Source of the DNA: Hyparrhenia diplandra
Lineage: Eukaryota; Streptophyta; Magnoliopsida; Poales; Poaceae
Length of the DNA: 64,000 nucleotides
Reading direction: 5' to 3'
Assembly: GCA_015847255.1 (NCBI GenBank)
Contig: JADLZK010008235.1
Location: forward strand, 372,001 to 436,000
Part shown: positions 11,725 to 22,541 of the stretch, one piece after another
Layout: every line of letters starts with the position of its first letter
How positions within the stretch are numbered: position 1 is the first letter of the stretch
Position numbers and translations under genes: made by a program
The notes under the pieces: model-generated
Seen by the model: the letters and a program-made list of their open reading frames with translations, nothing else
Databases searched by the model: none
Told to the model about the DNA's origin: nothing

Positions 11725-12197
11725 TGTTGGAACCGATCAACTTGATCGTGTAGTTCCCACAAGCCCGATGACCCGGCGAGTTCAACCAACGGTCTTGACG
11801 ACGCCTTGAACGGTGACTGCGATCACCACGTGAAATGCGAACTCGAGGACAATGAAACAATGCGATTGAGTAGACTAGATAATGAGAACGATTTGTCCCT
11901 AACACACAGCACACTTTTTAATTAAGCTTTTGCTTCATTATATAGGCCTGGGGCCTTGACCTACTCCCCCCGTTGCTATGAAGTCCCTATGGCAATCCTT
12001 CTAGGATTTACCATAAAACATGCAAACCTACATGCAACGGGGAAGGACTCCGACTTGGACACGGTTCAGGTAGGTCTGTGCACATCTCCAGAACCTCTAG
12101 AACTCTATGTGTCCTAACTACACTAGGACTTCTAATAGGACTAGGACTCTAACAGGATTACAATAGGAATATGACTAGAACACTACTATGTCTAACA
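11725..12197 (-). repeat. Left LTR of the copia element (3' LTR)
   Basis: 473 bp, TGTTGG to TAACA on the plus strand. It differs from the right LTR by roughly a dozen substitutions and a few 1-3-base indels by eye, about 97% identity. Confidence 0.95.
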
Positions 12198-12214
12198 TTT
12201 CACCCCCTAATCTG

Positions 12215-13720
12215 TTACACCCGAATGACGCCAAGCTTAAGTCTGAACTCCACGAATTTGATTCTCCCGAGAGGCTTCGTCAGAATGTCAGCAACTTGCT
12301 CGTCTGTCCTGATATGAGCAACTTCGACCATGTCTTTCTCAATGCAGTCCCTAATGTAGTGATAGCGTGTATCTATGTGTTTGCTTCTATCATGGAACAC
12401 GGGATTCTTGGCAAGCTCAATAGCCGATTGATTATCTATCAAAAGCTTGAACTTCTGAGGTTCTTCACCAATCATCTCTGCTATTAGCCGACTTAGCCAC
12501 ACGCCCTGACATGCTCCTGTTGCAGCTGCAATGTATTCTGCTTCACAAGATGATAAGGCCACCACCTTACATTTTACGTGAAGCCCAAGTCACCGATTTG
12601 ATCCGAGATAGAAGATGATCCCCGAGGTGCTCTTCCTATCGACCAAGTCACCGGAGCAATCACTGTCGGTGAAACCCAACAATGTTAGATCAGTCTTCTT
12701 CCCTTTCTGAAACCTGCAGCCATAATCAAGAGTGCCTGCTATATATCTAGCAATCCTCTTGACTGCTGCCCAATGTTCCTTCCCTGGTGCCTCCATAAAT
12801 CTGCTCACAATGCCAACTGAATAAGCTATGTCAGGTCTGGTGTTCACCAAGTACCTCAAACTCCCAATAATGCTCCTGTAACGTGTAGTGTCAATCTCTG
12901 CACCAGGTTTTGTTGCAGTAAGCTTAATTCTCTGCTCCATTGGAGTATCAATCGTGTTGCATCCTGTCAGTCCACATGTTTCAACTATCTTCTCCGCATA
13001 TGCTTTCTGACAGATAGTGATTTGTGACTTCTCTTGTTTTACCTCCATGCCCAAATAATAACTGAGTAAACCAAGGTCACTCATGCTGAAAGTATCTTTC
13101 ATTTGATTTTTGAACTCAGCTATCTTCAGACTGTTTGATCCACAAACAATGAGGTCATCCACATATACTCCAACCAGCAACAATGTATCACCTGTGCCTC
13201 TTTTGTACACTGCATGTTCAACTTTGCTTCTCTGAAATCCTAGAGCTTTTAACTCTTGATCCAACTTGAAATTCCATGCCCTTGGTGCCAGTTTGAGACC
13301 ATACAGTGCCTTGTGTAATTTCAACACTTTGCCTGTATTCTCTAGATCAGCAAAACCAGGAGGTTGATGAACATACACCTGCTCTTGGAGTTCTCCATTT
13401 AAGAAGGCCGACTTGACATCCATATGATGAACCTGCCAATCTCCCTGAGCTGCAAGCGCTAGTAACACTCGATGGTTTCCAACCTTGCCTTTGGTGCAAA
13501 AACTTCATCATAATCTACTCCTTGCTTCGTGCATATCCTTTGGCCACCAAGCGTGCTTTGTGCTTCACAATATTCCCAAAGCATCCTCTTTACCTTGAAC
13601 ACCCACTTCACACCGATTGCTTTATGTCCCTTTGGCGGTGCATTTAGAGACCAAGTCTCATTTGCCTTGATGGACTGCAACTTCGGCTTCCATGGCTTCT
13701 TTCCAACACTCCTCATCTAG
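12215..13720 (-). pseudogene. Copia reverse transcriptase and RNase H
   Basis: Reading leftward on the minus strand, 13716-13459 holds the start of the RT domain (VFKVKR, GVDYDEVFAPKA), then a frame change at about 13465. 13468-12590 holds the RT core with DVKSAFLNGEL, YGLKLAPRAW and the catalytic GVYVDDLIV, followed by the connection segment with DRKSTSG. 12565-12215 is the RNase H end with SCEAEYIAAA and ADILTKPLG, again in another frame. The order and motifs are diagnostic of copia pol. At least two breaks prevent a continuous product. Confidence 0.9.
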
Positions 13721-14049
13721 TGCTTCTTCAACACTCATCGGTTCATGTTTGCAAGCATACAAACACCATTGTATTCATAATCTTCGATCTCATCGGTATG
13801 ATCAAACAGATCCGTCGGTGTTACGTATCGAAGAGGAACTCCTTTCGAATCTGACGCGCCCTTGAATTGGTGTAACCCAATCAATGCTTGATGCATCGGA
13901 TGGAGCTGGTGTTTGAGGGGAATTGATCCCGAAGATCCTCCCGAAGATTGCTGCGAGGAACTAAGCTCGGGAACCCGGCCAGCCGGAGTTGCCGGTTACG
14001 AATCTGCCCTTTGTGCTATTGTCGGATCTTCTACGAAGAAAGGGAACTG

Positions 14050-14990
14050 AATTTCAAATTCTTCGGACTCGTCTTGAAGCGTCGCTGAACCAGCCCAATC
14101 CCAGCCTTGGTCTTCTTCGAAAATCACATCCCCTGGCGATATGTAGCGTCCTTGACACAGGATTTAGCATCCTATAGCCTTTTGTTCCATCTTCGTAGCC
14201 AATCATCACCATCTTGACCGATCCGTCGGATAACTTGGTGATGCCGGGACCAATCCGCTTCACATGCCCAATGCAACCCGAAAACTCGAGGTGATCAACC
14301 CTTGGTTTCTTACCATACCAAGCCTCATATGGTGTGACACCATTTAGACTTCTAGTTGGAGATCGGTTTAGGATATATCTTCGCTGTTGCTCTTTGCTTC
14401 GCCCCAATAGCACGATGGAACATTCTTGCTCTTCATCATGCACCTTGCCATCTCAACCACCGTTTGATTTCGACGCTCCACTACTCCGTTTTCTTTGAGG
14501 GTATATGGTGTAGTAGTATAGTGCTTGATGCTGTCTCGTTGCAAAAGATCTTGAAACGAGTTGAATTGAATTCACCACCTGCGTCGGTCCTTATGCCTTC
14601 GGTTTGCCTTCAAGTTCAGTTTCAGACCTTTGCCTTGATTATCTTCAAATATGACAAAGGTGCTTCACTCTTGGACTTGAGCATCTCCACCCACATAAAT
14701 CTACTATGATCATCCACCACGAGCAGAAAATAAGACTTCCCTCCCGGGTTGGTGGGTGATTTGACCACAAAGATCGGCATGGAAAAGCTCGAGACCCTTT
14801 GAAGCACGGTATGGCGACACTTGGAAACGAGGTCTGTGTTGTTTGCCAATGGTGTAGCCATCACAAACTTGTTCGACCTTATCAACAACAGGCATCCCTG
14901 ACACCATGTTTTTCCTTCCTAGATCCCTGAGTGATCTGAAGTTTAGGTGACCAAAGCGTGCATGCCACTTCCAAGCATCATCATCCATCT
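14050..14990 (-). pseudogene. Copia GAG-pre-integrase and integrase
   Basis: 14988-14710 holds the GAG-pre-integrase part (WHARFGHLNFRSL) and the start of the integrase core with FHADLCG. 14888-14622 continues in a shifted frame with the LLVVDDHSRFMW core motif. 14443-14054 holds the later integrase part (GVTPYEAWYGKKPRVDHLEFSG). Frame changes near 14710-14780 and 14450-14620 break it. Confidence 0.85.
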
Positions 14991-15129
14991 TCGATCCGCG
15001 GCCTTGTATGTTGACGGTTGATCCATCACCAAAACGGATTGTGCCTCGGACCTCCTTGTCAATATGAGAAAGAGGCGACAGCGGCCGGTCATATGATTCT
15101 GGCTCCTGTATCTAACACCCAAGTCCCAT

Positions 15130-16145
15130 CACGGGCGGTCAATCGGCACAGACCTTTCTCGTCAAGTGCACCACTTGGTTTGTCGGACAAGCAACGGTAC
15201 CCTCGGTGGCCATCAGCGAGCTGGATTATCTCTGCGCCAACCGTGATATGAGCTTCCTCGCGCTTCTCTTCCTTTCTACGCTTCGATTCGCTTGCGGTCT
15301 TGTGCCCGGTGGCGTAGATCCCACAATTCTTGCATGCGCCTTTACGCGCGGTGTACCCTCCGAAGTCGGCTTCACGCCACGAGTTGCTTGAGCCACCACC
15401 ATCGGTCGATGAGGTGTTTTGCCTTTGCCACGATAGTTGTTGCCTCCTTCTCGGCCATGATTAGATTGGAAACGGTTCTTATGTTTCTCAAGCCAATCTT
15501 CTTCCGCGAATAACGGGCGTCCTGCCTTGTCGATGTCTGCTCCACCTTGGCATCAACTCTTTCTTTCGCGGCCGAAGGTGTCCCCCCGAGTTCTTCCACT
15601 TTTGAGTGTTTTGAGATCGAGAGAACATCTCAATGGATCGCGCAACCTGATTGAAAGCGTGGTGGAGCGACCCGCGAGAAACTTCTTGACAACCCGAGTT
15701 TCCTCGATCGTCTCACCTAGTGACTTGAGGGTGGTGACAAGATTGGTGATCCTTATGCGAAATCTTCTACCCCTTCTCCTTCTTTGAAACCCGATGTTCT
15801 CAAATTCTTGTAGGAGTTTACGGGCGCTGACTTCCTTCACGCGATCCGCCCCAATCCTCATTGTCTTATTTGCCTCCCACGCCTCTTTCACCGATTTCTT
15901 GCCGCCTAGAGTAGACCACATCTCGCTGGGCACCGACCGCATCGGTGCTCCCATGGCCGACGATCCTCGGATCGCTTGACATCGGTACGGGATCAATTGC
16001 CTCCCAGTTTCCAATGCCTCAAAGTTGATTTGCATCAACATCGCCCACTTTCGGCGTAATTCGTCCGAGTAAGCATTGGCCACATGAGATTTCTCTCCTT
16101 GACGCGCTTGTTGTTCTTGCTGCTTGCTCCATCACCGCCCGCCAT
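15130..16145 (-). pseudogene. Copia gag and protease
   Basis: The gag start is best placed at the ATG ending at 16145, whose frame reads PMLTRTNYAE, a common copia gag opening. An indel near 16085 moves the reading into the frame that continues WAMLMQINFEALE and runs to 15553 (UBN2-type gag). A CKNCG...GH zinc-knuckle-like sequence lies near 15310-15345, and the protease motif WVLDTGA near 15100-15130. The frame breaks show it is inactive. Confidence 0.8.
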
Positions 16146-16216
16146 GTTTGATCTCCTCTCTTCACCTTCTAGCTGTCGTCGCCGCCTTGATCTTCACCGA
16201 ACGGCTCGATACCACG

Positions 16217-16695
16217 TGTTGGAACCGATCAACTTGATCGTGTAGTTCCCACAAGCCCGATGACCCGGCGAGTTCAACCAACGGTCTTGACGACGCCTTG
16301 AGCGGTGTGGCTGCGATCACCACGTGAAACGCGAACTTCGAGGACAATGAAACAATGCGATTGAGTAGACGAGATAATGAGAACGATTTGTCCCTAACAC
16401 ACAAAGCACACTTTTTATTGAAGCTTTTGCTTCATTATATAGGCTTTGGGGCCTTGACCTCCTCCCCCCATTGCTATGAAGTCCCTATGGCAATCCTTCT
16501 AGGATTTACCATAAAACATGCAAACCTACATGCAACGGGGAAGGACTCTGACTTGGACACGGTTCAGGCAGGTCTGTGCACATCTCCAGAACCTCTAGAA
16601 CTCTATGTGTCCTAACTACACTAGGACTTCTAATAGGATTAGGATTCTAACAGGATTACAATAGGAATATGACTAGAACACTACTATGTCTAACA
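16217..16695 (-). repeat. Right LTR of the copia element (5' LTR)
   Basis: 479 bp, the partner of 11725-12197. The primer-binding site lies immediately inside it. Confidence 0.95.
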
Positions 16696-16980
16696 CGGCC
16701 TTCGCATGGGGAGACACGGTCGGCGCATAGGGACACGGCAGCGCGGACGTGCGAGGAGGAGCGGAGGACACCGGGCCTCCGTGCCTACGCAAGGAGGAGT
16801 GTAGGCACGCCAGGTCGGGAGATCCGCGTGGGAGAGCTCCGGGCAGGCAGCTTCACTGGGTCACGTGGTGTGGAGCAGGAGTTGGGGAGGAGGGAGGAGG
16901 GACTGAGGAAGGGAGAAGAGATAAGGTGGAGAGATGGAGAAAAGAAAAAAACAATAAAGAAAGTGTAATTTCACTCAGAA
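16696..16980. other. GC-rich host sequence split by the copia element
   Basis: Together with 11525-11724 this GC-rich stretch was contiguous before the copia insertion. It has coding-like composition, but neither side gives a recognisable domain. The right part passes into an A-rich stretch near 16940-16965. Confidence 0.4.
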
Positions 16981-17294
16981 GCTTTGTGTATTGGTACCAG
17001 CCGGCAGTTCGTATCAACTGCATTATAAACACCTTTCGTTCCGGGCGATTAGCAACTGGAAGCCATTATTGACCTATTTAACTTTTTTTGGCAAATAATA
17101 AGATTTATTAACCAGTGTTGTTTCGCTTCTCCACTGCATTGCCAGGTCTGTCATGCTCAACAATATAGAACTTCGATATTTAGAGTTCACCTATTCGAAA
17201 TTACTGCTACCAACTGATGGTGCCGGTTATATGAATTTCAAGGATATGGCATTTCAATTTGAAGAAATACATAACTTCTGATCCTTTGTAAGAA

Positions 17295-17661
17295 ATGGCT
17301 GATACGGTTGGGGTATGTGAAAAGATGGAATACAACTTAGCACATTGCAGATATGTAAGTTGCTTGCCCTGTTTTATTACTTATTTTTCATGTATTATTC
17401 TAATTGTTACCATGCTTGTAGTTTATTTTGACATGGTGTCGCTATGGAAAATATATGTTTTATGTTTTCAAAAGATGCTTATTATGGTTGACCCTAGACC
17501 GGTTGAAAACCGGTGAAAAAGACACCGGTGCTGATGTATGTCAGGCAAACCATTGGATTTGATTTGCAGTGCCAAGCCGCAATGAATAAACATATTCGTG
17601 GATGGAATGAGGTTATCTTCAAATGGGAATTTATCCGTGAGAAAACATTGCAGTGGGTAGC
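17295..17661 (+). other. Exon-like sequence split by the gypsy element, unidentified
   Basis: An ATG at 17295 opens a short frame ending at a GTAAGT donor near 17357. A second exon-like stretch follows an AG near 17566 and runs to 17661, where the gypsy LTR begins. A further frame at about 21669-21795, beyond the gypsy element, is a similar ordinary-composition coding stretch ending in a stop. I do not recognise the protein. Confidence 0.35.
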
Positions 17662-18252
17662 TGTCATGACCCAGGAAATAGGGCCCAGCAGGACAGGCCC
17701 GACTGGCCCAAGGGGAGTCAGCGCCGCCCCCCCTGGGCTCGCGCGTGCCTCCCCGCCGCCGTCTCCTCCCTTCCGCGGATTCTTCGGTAACTAATTCGGA
17801 GATAAAGGAGGAAAATATCTAGGATTATCTTTAGGCGTTTTGGTGTGCAAGGGGCTATCTCATCTATAAGGGAGACCCTTATTAGGAAATAAATAATAGG
17901 ATATGCTTGTAAAAGGTATTCCAATCTATAAGGAAACCTTTAAAGAGATTGCTTGAGATACAAGTCCCACTAGCCGGGCTATATAAGTAAGGGTGTAATC
18001 TTTCGGGGCAACAAGCAAATAAAGAAAATTTATCCCAATCTCCTCTTCCTCCCCTCTCCCGTGCGCTGGCCCACCTCGCCCCAACCGCCGCCGCGGCGCC
18101 CGTGCCCGCGCCCTCCTCGGGCGCAAGGCGCCTCCCAGCCGCCGCCCGCCCGCCGCTGCCGCCGCCCCCCGTCGCCCCCTCTCCACGCCGCCTCCTCCTT
18201 CCAACTCCCAAATCCACGTGTCAATTCCGGCCCAATCTAGCTGGAATCGACA
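17662..18252 (+). repeat. Left LTR of the gypsy element
   Basis: 591 bp. Contains a TATATAAG promoter-like motif near 17980 and a GC-rich tail in its right half. Confidence 0.9.
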
Positions 18253-18290
18253 AACCGTATATCGAAGACCACTACGATCCACCCACCACC

Positions 18291-20800
18291 ATGGACGCCG
18301 AATCCAAGACGCGGCTGGAAGAACTTGGCGGGACGAGGTCGCCAAGATCAATTCCGGGATGGACAAGATCGATGATAAGGCTCTCTATCTTCTCGGGAGA
18401 TGATCCGGCAACGATTAAACACCGTCAACAACTCCGTGAAGCCGAGATCGAGATGAGGGCAATGTTCGAGGTAGCAGCCCGCGACTTCATCCGAGGCGGA
18501 TCGATGGCAAGCGAACCACAATCAAGTCACCGCAGCTGATCCGACGAACCCGATGAAGTGCTACTTGAAGCCACAGCCCGCGCCGCCAGGGCGCCGCCAT
18601 CGGGCGCATGCGCCCCCTCCACCTCCGGTTGACACCTCCAGTGTCTCGCTCCCCCTTTGCACAAGCTGTCCTTCCCCACCTATGATGGCAAAGATGATCC
18701 CCTTACATGGATCAACATTTGCGAGCAATTCTTGAGGGGGACAAGGTACGCCGGCCTCTGAGCAAGTCCGGTATGCTTCCTATCATCTCACGGGAGGAGC
18801 ACAGCAAAGAATGATACATGAGGTCGTCCGGGGAGAAACCGGTGGCGATTGGGCAAGCTTCGCCCAATACGTCAACGAACGCGGCCCGGCTAAATGGCGG
18901 AATCCGGCTGGGTAAAGGCGGGGCCTCGCCGAGGAAGAGGCAACGCGTCGATGAGTACACCGAGCAGTTCGGCACACGTGGCGCGTGCGGCAACCTCGGC
19001 GACCCGGCAGCAGGTCAACATCTACACGGCGAGGCTTGGGCGAACCGCTCAAGACGGACGTCGAGATGCGAGAACCCCAGGACATGGAGACAGCCATGTC
19101 TCGCTAGGGCGTCTGGCGACGCCTTGCCATCCTCTACAACACCGGCAAGCCAACACAAGCAAAGGGCAAGGCCAGCTGCGCCCCCCGCCCTGACCGCCCC
19201 CCAGCGCCCCCTCGTCGGCAACACCGACTCGGCCGTTCAAGCGGTGACACCGAGGAGATGACGAACGACTTAAAAAGGCCGGACTCCCGCTTCAAGCGTG
19301 ACGAGCCGTTCTCACGGGGTCACAAGTGCAAGCATCTCTTCGACATCACAATCTTCAACGACTACACCGACGACACGACAAACGCCCAACTAGCGGATGT
19401 CAAAGAGGAGCCCGGCTGATCTAAAGGTCCTCACGGGGACCCCGACTCCCGATGCGTGGTGCTCATTCTCTCTACCCGCGTCGGTATGATCTCGGGCATG
19501 GGCGTCAACATCATCGTCGACTTCGGGAGCAACGCACAACTACATCGACCCCAGCGTGGTGACCCACGGCAGGCCTCCGGACTCGGCCGGTCGCGTGTGG
19601 TGATCACCATCGGGCACCGGCGCCACGTCTACATGCCGCGCCGCCACCTTCGGCGTGCCACTACGCCTCGGCGCCCGGCAACTTTGACATCGACGCCACG
19701 TCATGCCATCGGGCGAGGGCGCCGGCGTCATCCTTGGCATGCTATGGCTGGCAAGCCTGGGACGCGTGACATGGGACTTCGCGACCCACGAGCTGCAGTA
19801 CTACCGTGAGGGTCGCCCAAGCACGTTTACTTCAGCTCCACCCCTCGCCGTAGGGGCGCCCGGTCTGGCTCGCTCGGGTCGGGCATCTACGCCGGCATCC
19901 GGACACCGTGACAAGGCTTGGGAAACGCTCGAGGCATGCGACTACCTTGGACCTCTCGACACTTCCACCGGGGTCTTCGCCCAGCTACGCCGGGCCACGT
20001 TGGAGGAAAGCATCTACGCCGCATCGCCCTCGACGTCACCACAGCGACGCCGCTCCGGCATGGGCGCCGAGGACGGCCTACTACTCTTCGACGGCCGGTT
20101 CTACCTACCAGCTTCCTCTCCACTACTACCGGAATTGCTGGATGCCTTGCTTCAGGGCGGAGTTCGCAGGACGAACTTCCTCGCCTTGGGAGCATACACG
20201 CCGAGCCAACTTCAAGAAGACCGACCGCCATCCCGCTTGGCGGCATGTGGCCAAGGCGCCACCACGTCGGCCCGGCCGGTCGTCTTCCTCGACGGCTTGA
20301 TCGCCTCTTCCTCACCGCCGACGTCCACATCGGCTATGATGCGAGGCGGGTGCCCATCGGCGCTCGCCCTCTCGCTCGACGTCGGCTCCTTCATGTGCGA
20401 TGCGATGTTGAACTTGGTCGCCACTCCTCCTACTCGCGCGACATCACCATCGGCGTCTCCTCCCACTCTTCGTCAACGCTCCTCCCAGTGAGCGTTTCTT
20501 GTTCCTGGAGAGCCCATCCCGCGACATGGTACATCAGCACCTTGAGGTGGGTGTTCCAAGGGAGCTCCCTTACCGGGCGGCCCGTCGTCGAGGCAACTTC
20601 CACAGCGAGGGGCGTCTTTGTTCATCACTACATCTACCACGGCTACATCGGCAACCTTCACTATCTCACGGAGTTTGATCCCAAGCATACAAGGGAGAAT
20701 GTGATCCTCGAGGAACCCGGTGCGGGGTCGCCTCTCATGCGCAGTCGAGCTCATCGTTCTAGGGGCAGCTGTTCTCCATCCTGGGGTGACCGAATGGACT
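18291..20800 (+). pseudogene. Gypsy gag-protease-integrase remnants
   Basis: An ATG at 18291 opens gag. Near 18665-18745 a frame encodes YDGKDDPLTWINICEQF, a gypsy gag hallmark, followed by YTEQF near 18955. Around 19290-19370 is a decayed zinc-knuckle region. Near 19510-19560 VDFGS resembles the retropepsin active-site region, with GMLWLASLGRVTWDF at about 19735-19785 typical of the protease-RT junction. Then DGLLLFDGRFYLP (near 20080-20110) is the start of the integrase zinc-binding region, so the RT-RNase H part between them is absent. Frames change often, so nothing is translatable throughout. Confidence 0.75.
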
Positions 20801-20842
20801 TTCATCCAGTAGCGAGGACGCCCCGGTCGGAGAAGGGGGAGA

Positions 20843-21445
20843 TGTCATGACCCAGGAAATAGGGCCCAGGAGGACAGGCCCGGACCGGCCCAAAGGGGCG
20901 TCGGCGCCGCCCCACAGGCTCGCAGCGCACGCCCCCCCGCCGCCGTCTCCTCCCTTCCGCGGATTCTTCGGTAACTAATTCGGAGATAAAGGAGGAAAAT
21001 ATCTAGGATTATCTTTATGCGTTTTTGGTGTGCAAGGGGCTATCTCATCTATAAGGGAGACCCTTATTAGGAAATAAATAATAGGATATGCTTGTAAAAG
21101 GTATTCCAATCTATAAGGAAACCTTTAGAGAGATTGCTTGAGATACAAGTCCCACTAGCCGGGCTATATAAGTAAAGGGTGTAATCTTTCGGGGCAACAA
21201 GCAAATAAAGAAAATTTATCCCAATCTTCTCTTCCTCCTCTCTCCCCGCAAGCCCCGCCCCACCCCTGCCCCGCAACCGCCGCCGCTTAATGCCAGCGCG
21301 CCATCCGCCCTCCTCGGGCCTGGCGCGCCTCCTCCCCGCCGCGCCGCGCCGCCGCCGCCCGCCGTCGCCCCCTCTCCACGCTGCCTCCTCCTTCCAACTC
21401 CCAAATCCACGTGTCAATTCCGGCCCAATCTAGCTGGAATCGACA
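20843..21445 (+). repeat. Right LTR of the gypsy element
   Basis: 603 bp, the partner of 17662-18252. The two LTRs differ mainly in the GC-rich part (20880-20940 and 21230-21360), where small indels are common. Confidence 0.9.
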
Positions 21446-21944
21446 ATAGCTATCGTTTATAGCAATAATAACTATTATTGAATTATTTCTATATGTTACA
21501 CTCAAGTGGATTACTTATTCTATAGTACATGTCTGCGTGAAATAGTCGTAAAAGCCGTAAGTATTTGTAGGTTAGTATAACATACTTTGTTTTAAGATTC
21601 TATGAGACTTTTAAGACACACAATATTGCCTATGTCATAAGTAATAATATCTGCATACACTATCATGTATGCGGAATGGTATAAAGATGCTTCGGAACTT
21701 ATTCGTGGAGTTATTGGCGCACAAAATAAATGGATATCGAATCCGGCCGATATAAAACATTATCTTGGGCGAATTACGGAAAAGTCCATAAAATAGGGTT
21801 TACGAGCCTGTGACACTACGATATGTGTGATTGTGTTACTTTCACAAAACATATTTGTTTGAATTAAATGACACTCTAATACCATTATTTAATTATAGTA
21901 TTATTATCTTATCATGCGATTCATGTGTTTTTATATAAAATTTG

Positions 21945-21979
21945 GTTATCCAAGTAGCAAAGCACGGGCGTGATGCTAG
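21945..21979 (+). mobile_element. Candidate Helitron 3' terminus
   Basis: AGCACGGGCGTGATGCTAG followed by T at 21980 has the CACGGGC...CTAG|T form of many grass Helitron ends. The upstream hairpin is weak here and no matching 5' end was found. Confidence 0.4.
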
Positions 21980-22049
21980 TATGTAGTAAAGAGAAGAAGA
22001 ACGAAAAGACCAGACAGCTAACAAAAATGTGCTTGACATGGATTGCACC

Positions 22050-22215
22050 AGGGGAGGATATTGGGTGTTCGTCGATCAGTGGAGGACAGATTTCGGTCTT
22101 CATGCTCATCCAAGATATCCTTGCGTACTGGGTGGTCAGTAATCATTCGACGTAGAGCTATCATGAATCAAATGAACGAGACTTGAGCTCTGATGGTGTA
22201 CACTACTTCAGAAGG
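22050..22215 (-). pseudogene. RIP-domain N-terminal remnant
   Basis: On the minus strand the translation follows the N-terminal part of the RIP domain found at 58.4 kb (VVYTI, then FMIALRRMITDHP and DILDEHED), with in-frame stops. Only about 55 codons remain. It ends near the Helitron-like terminus at 21979 and has no DUF6598 exon upstream. Assignment is by similarity to the better copies in this window. Confidence 0.65.
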
Positions 22216-22541
22216 TCCTGCCACAATATAATCAACTTTTTATATGAGAATTTTGCTATAGTATTTCAAAATAACTGTGAGCCATTTTCATTTAATTTTG
22301 TAAAGTAGGATAGGTAAGGGAAGTTTGCGATCTAAAAATAATTCATAGATATAATTATGCATGTGTAGTCTGTTGGAGGTGGTAAATCTTTTACATGTAA
22401 CGTGTTTTTGTTCCAAACCTTCTCCATGTTAGCTATCGATTGTTTTTCATGCATGCAACCTTTCTTTTAATCCAGCACCTAACATGTAAGTTTGTTTAGA
22501 AGATGCAGCAAACATATCAGCATCGGGTCATCGGGTCAGAA

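Larger units (their letters stand above)
11725..16695 (-). mobile_element. Ty1-copia LTR retrotransposon, full length, defective
   Basis: Two LTRs (11725-12197 and 16217-16695) enclose a minus-strand gag-protease-integrase-RT-RNase H order, which defines copia. The 5-bp duplication CGGCC flanks both sides exactly (11720-11724 and 16696-16700). Inside the right LTR the minus strand reads TGGTATCGAGC at about 16205-16215, a near match to the initiator-Met tRNA primer site. Inside the left LTR, ATTAGGGGGTGAAA at about 12198-12211 is the polypurine tract. Frameshifts in gag and the pol domains make it non-autonomous. It interrupts GC-rich sequence at 11525-11724 and 16696-16970. Confidence 0.95.
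17662..21445 (+). mobile_element. Ty3-gypsy LTR retrotransposon, internally deleted
   Basis: LTRs at 17662-18252 and 20843-21445 both start TGTCATGACCCAGG and end GGAATCGACA. The flanks are GTAGC (17657-17661) and ATAGC (21446-21450), a 5-bp target duplication with one mismatch. A purine tract (GAGAAGGGGGAGA) lies immediately before the right LTR, giving plus orientation. The interior is only about 2.6 kb. Gag, protease and an integrase zinc-binding region are detectable, but no reverse transcriptase or RNase H motif was seen. Confidence 0.9.

Noticed and set aside
19703..20850. Long plus-strand frames as a host gene
   Set aside because: They lie between gypsy LTRs and match protease-junction and integrase motifs in broken frames.
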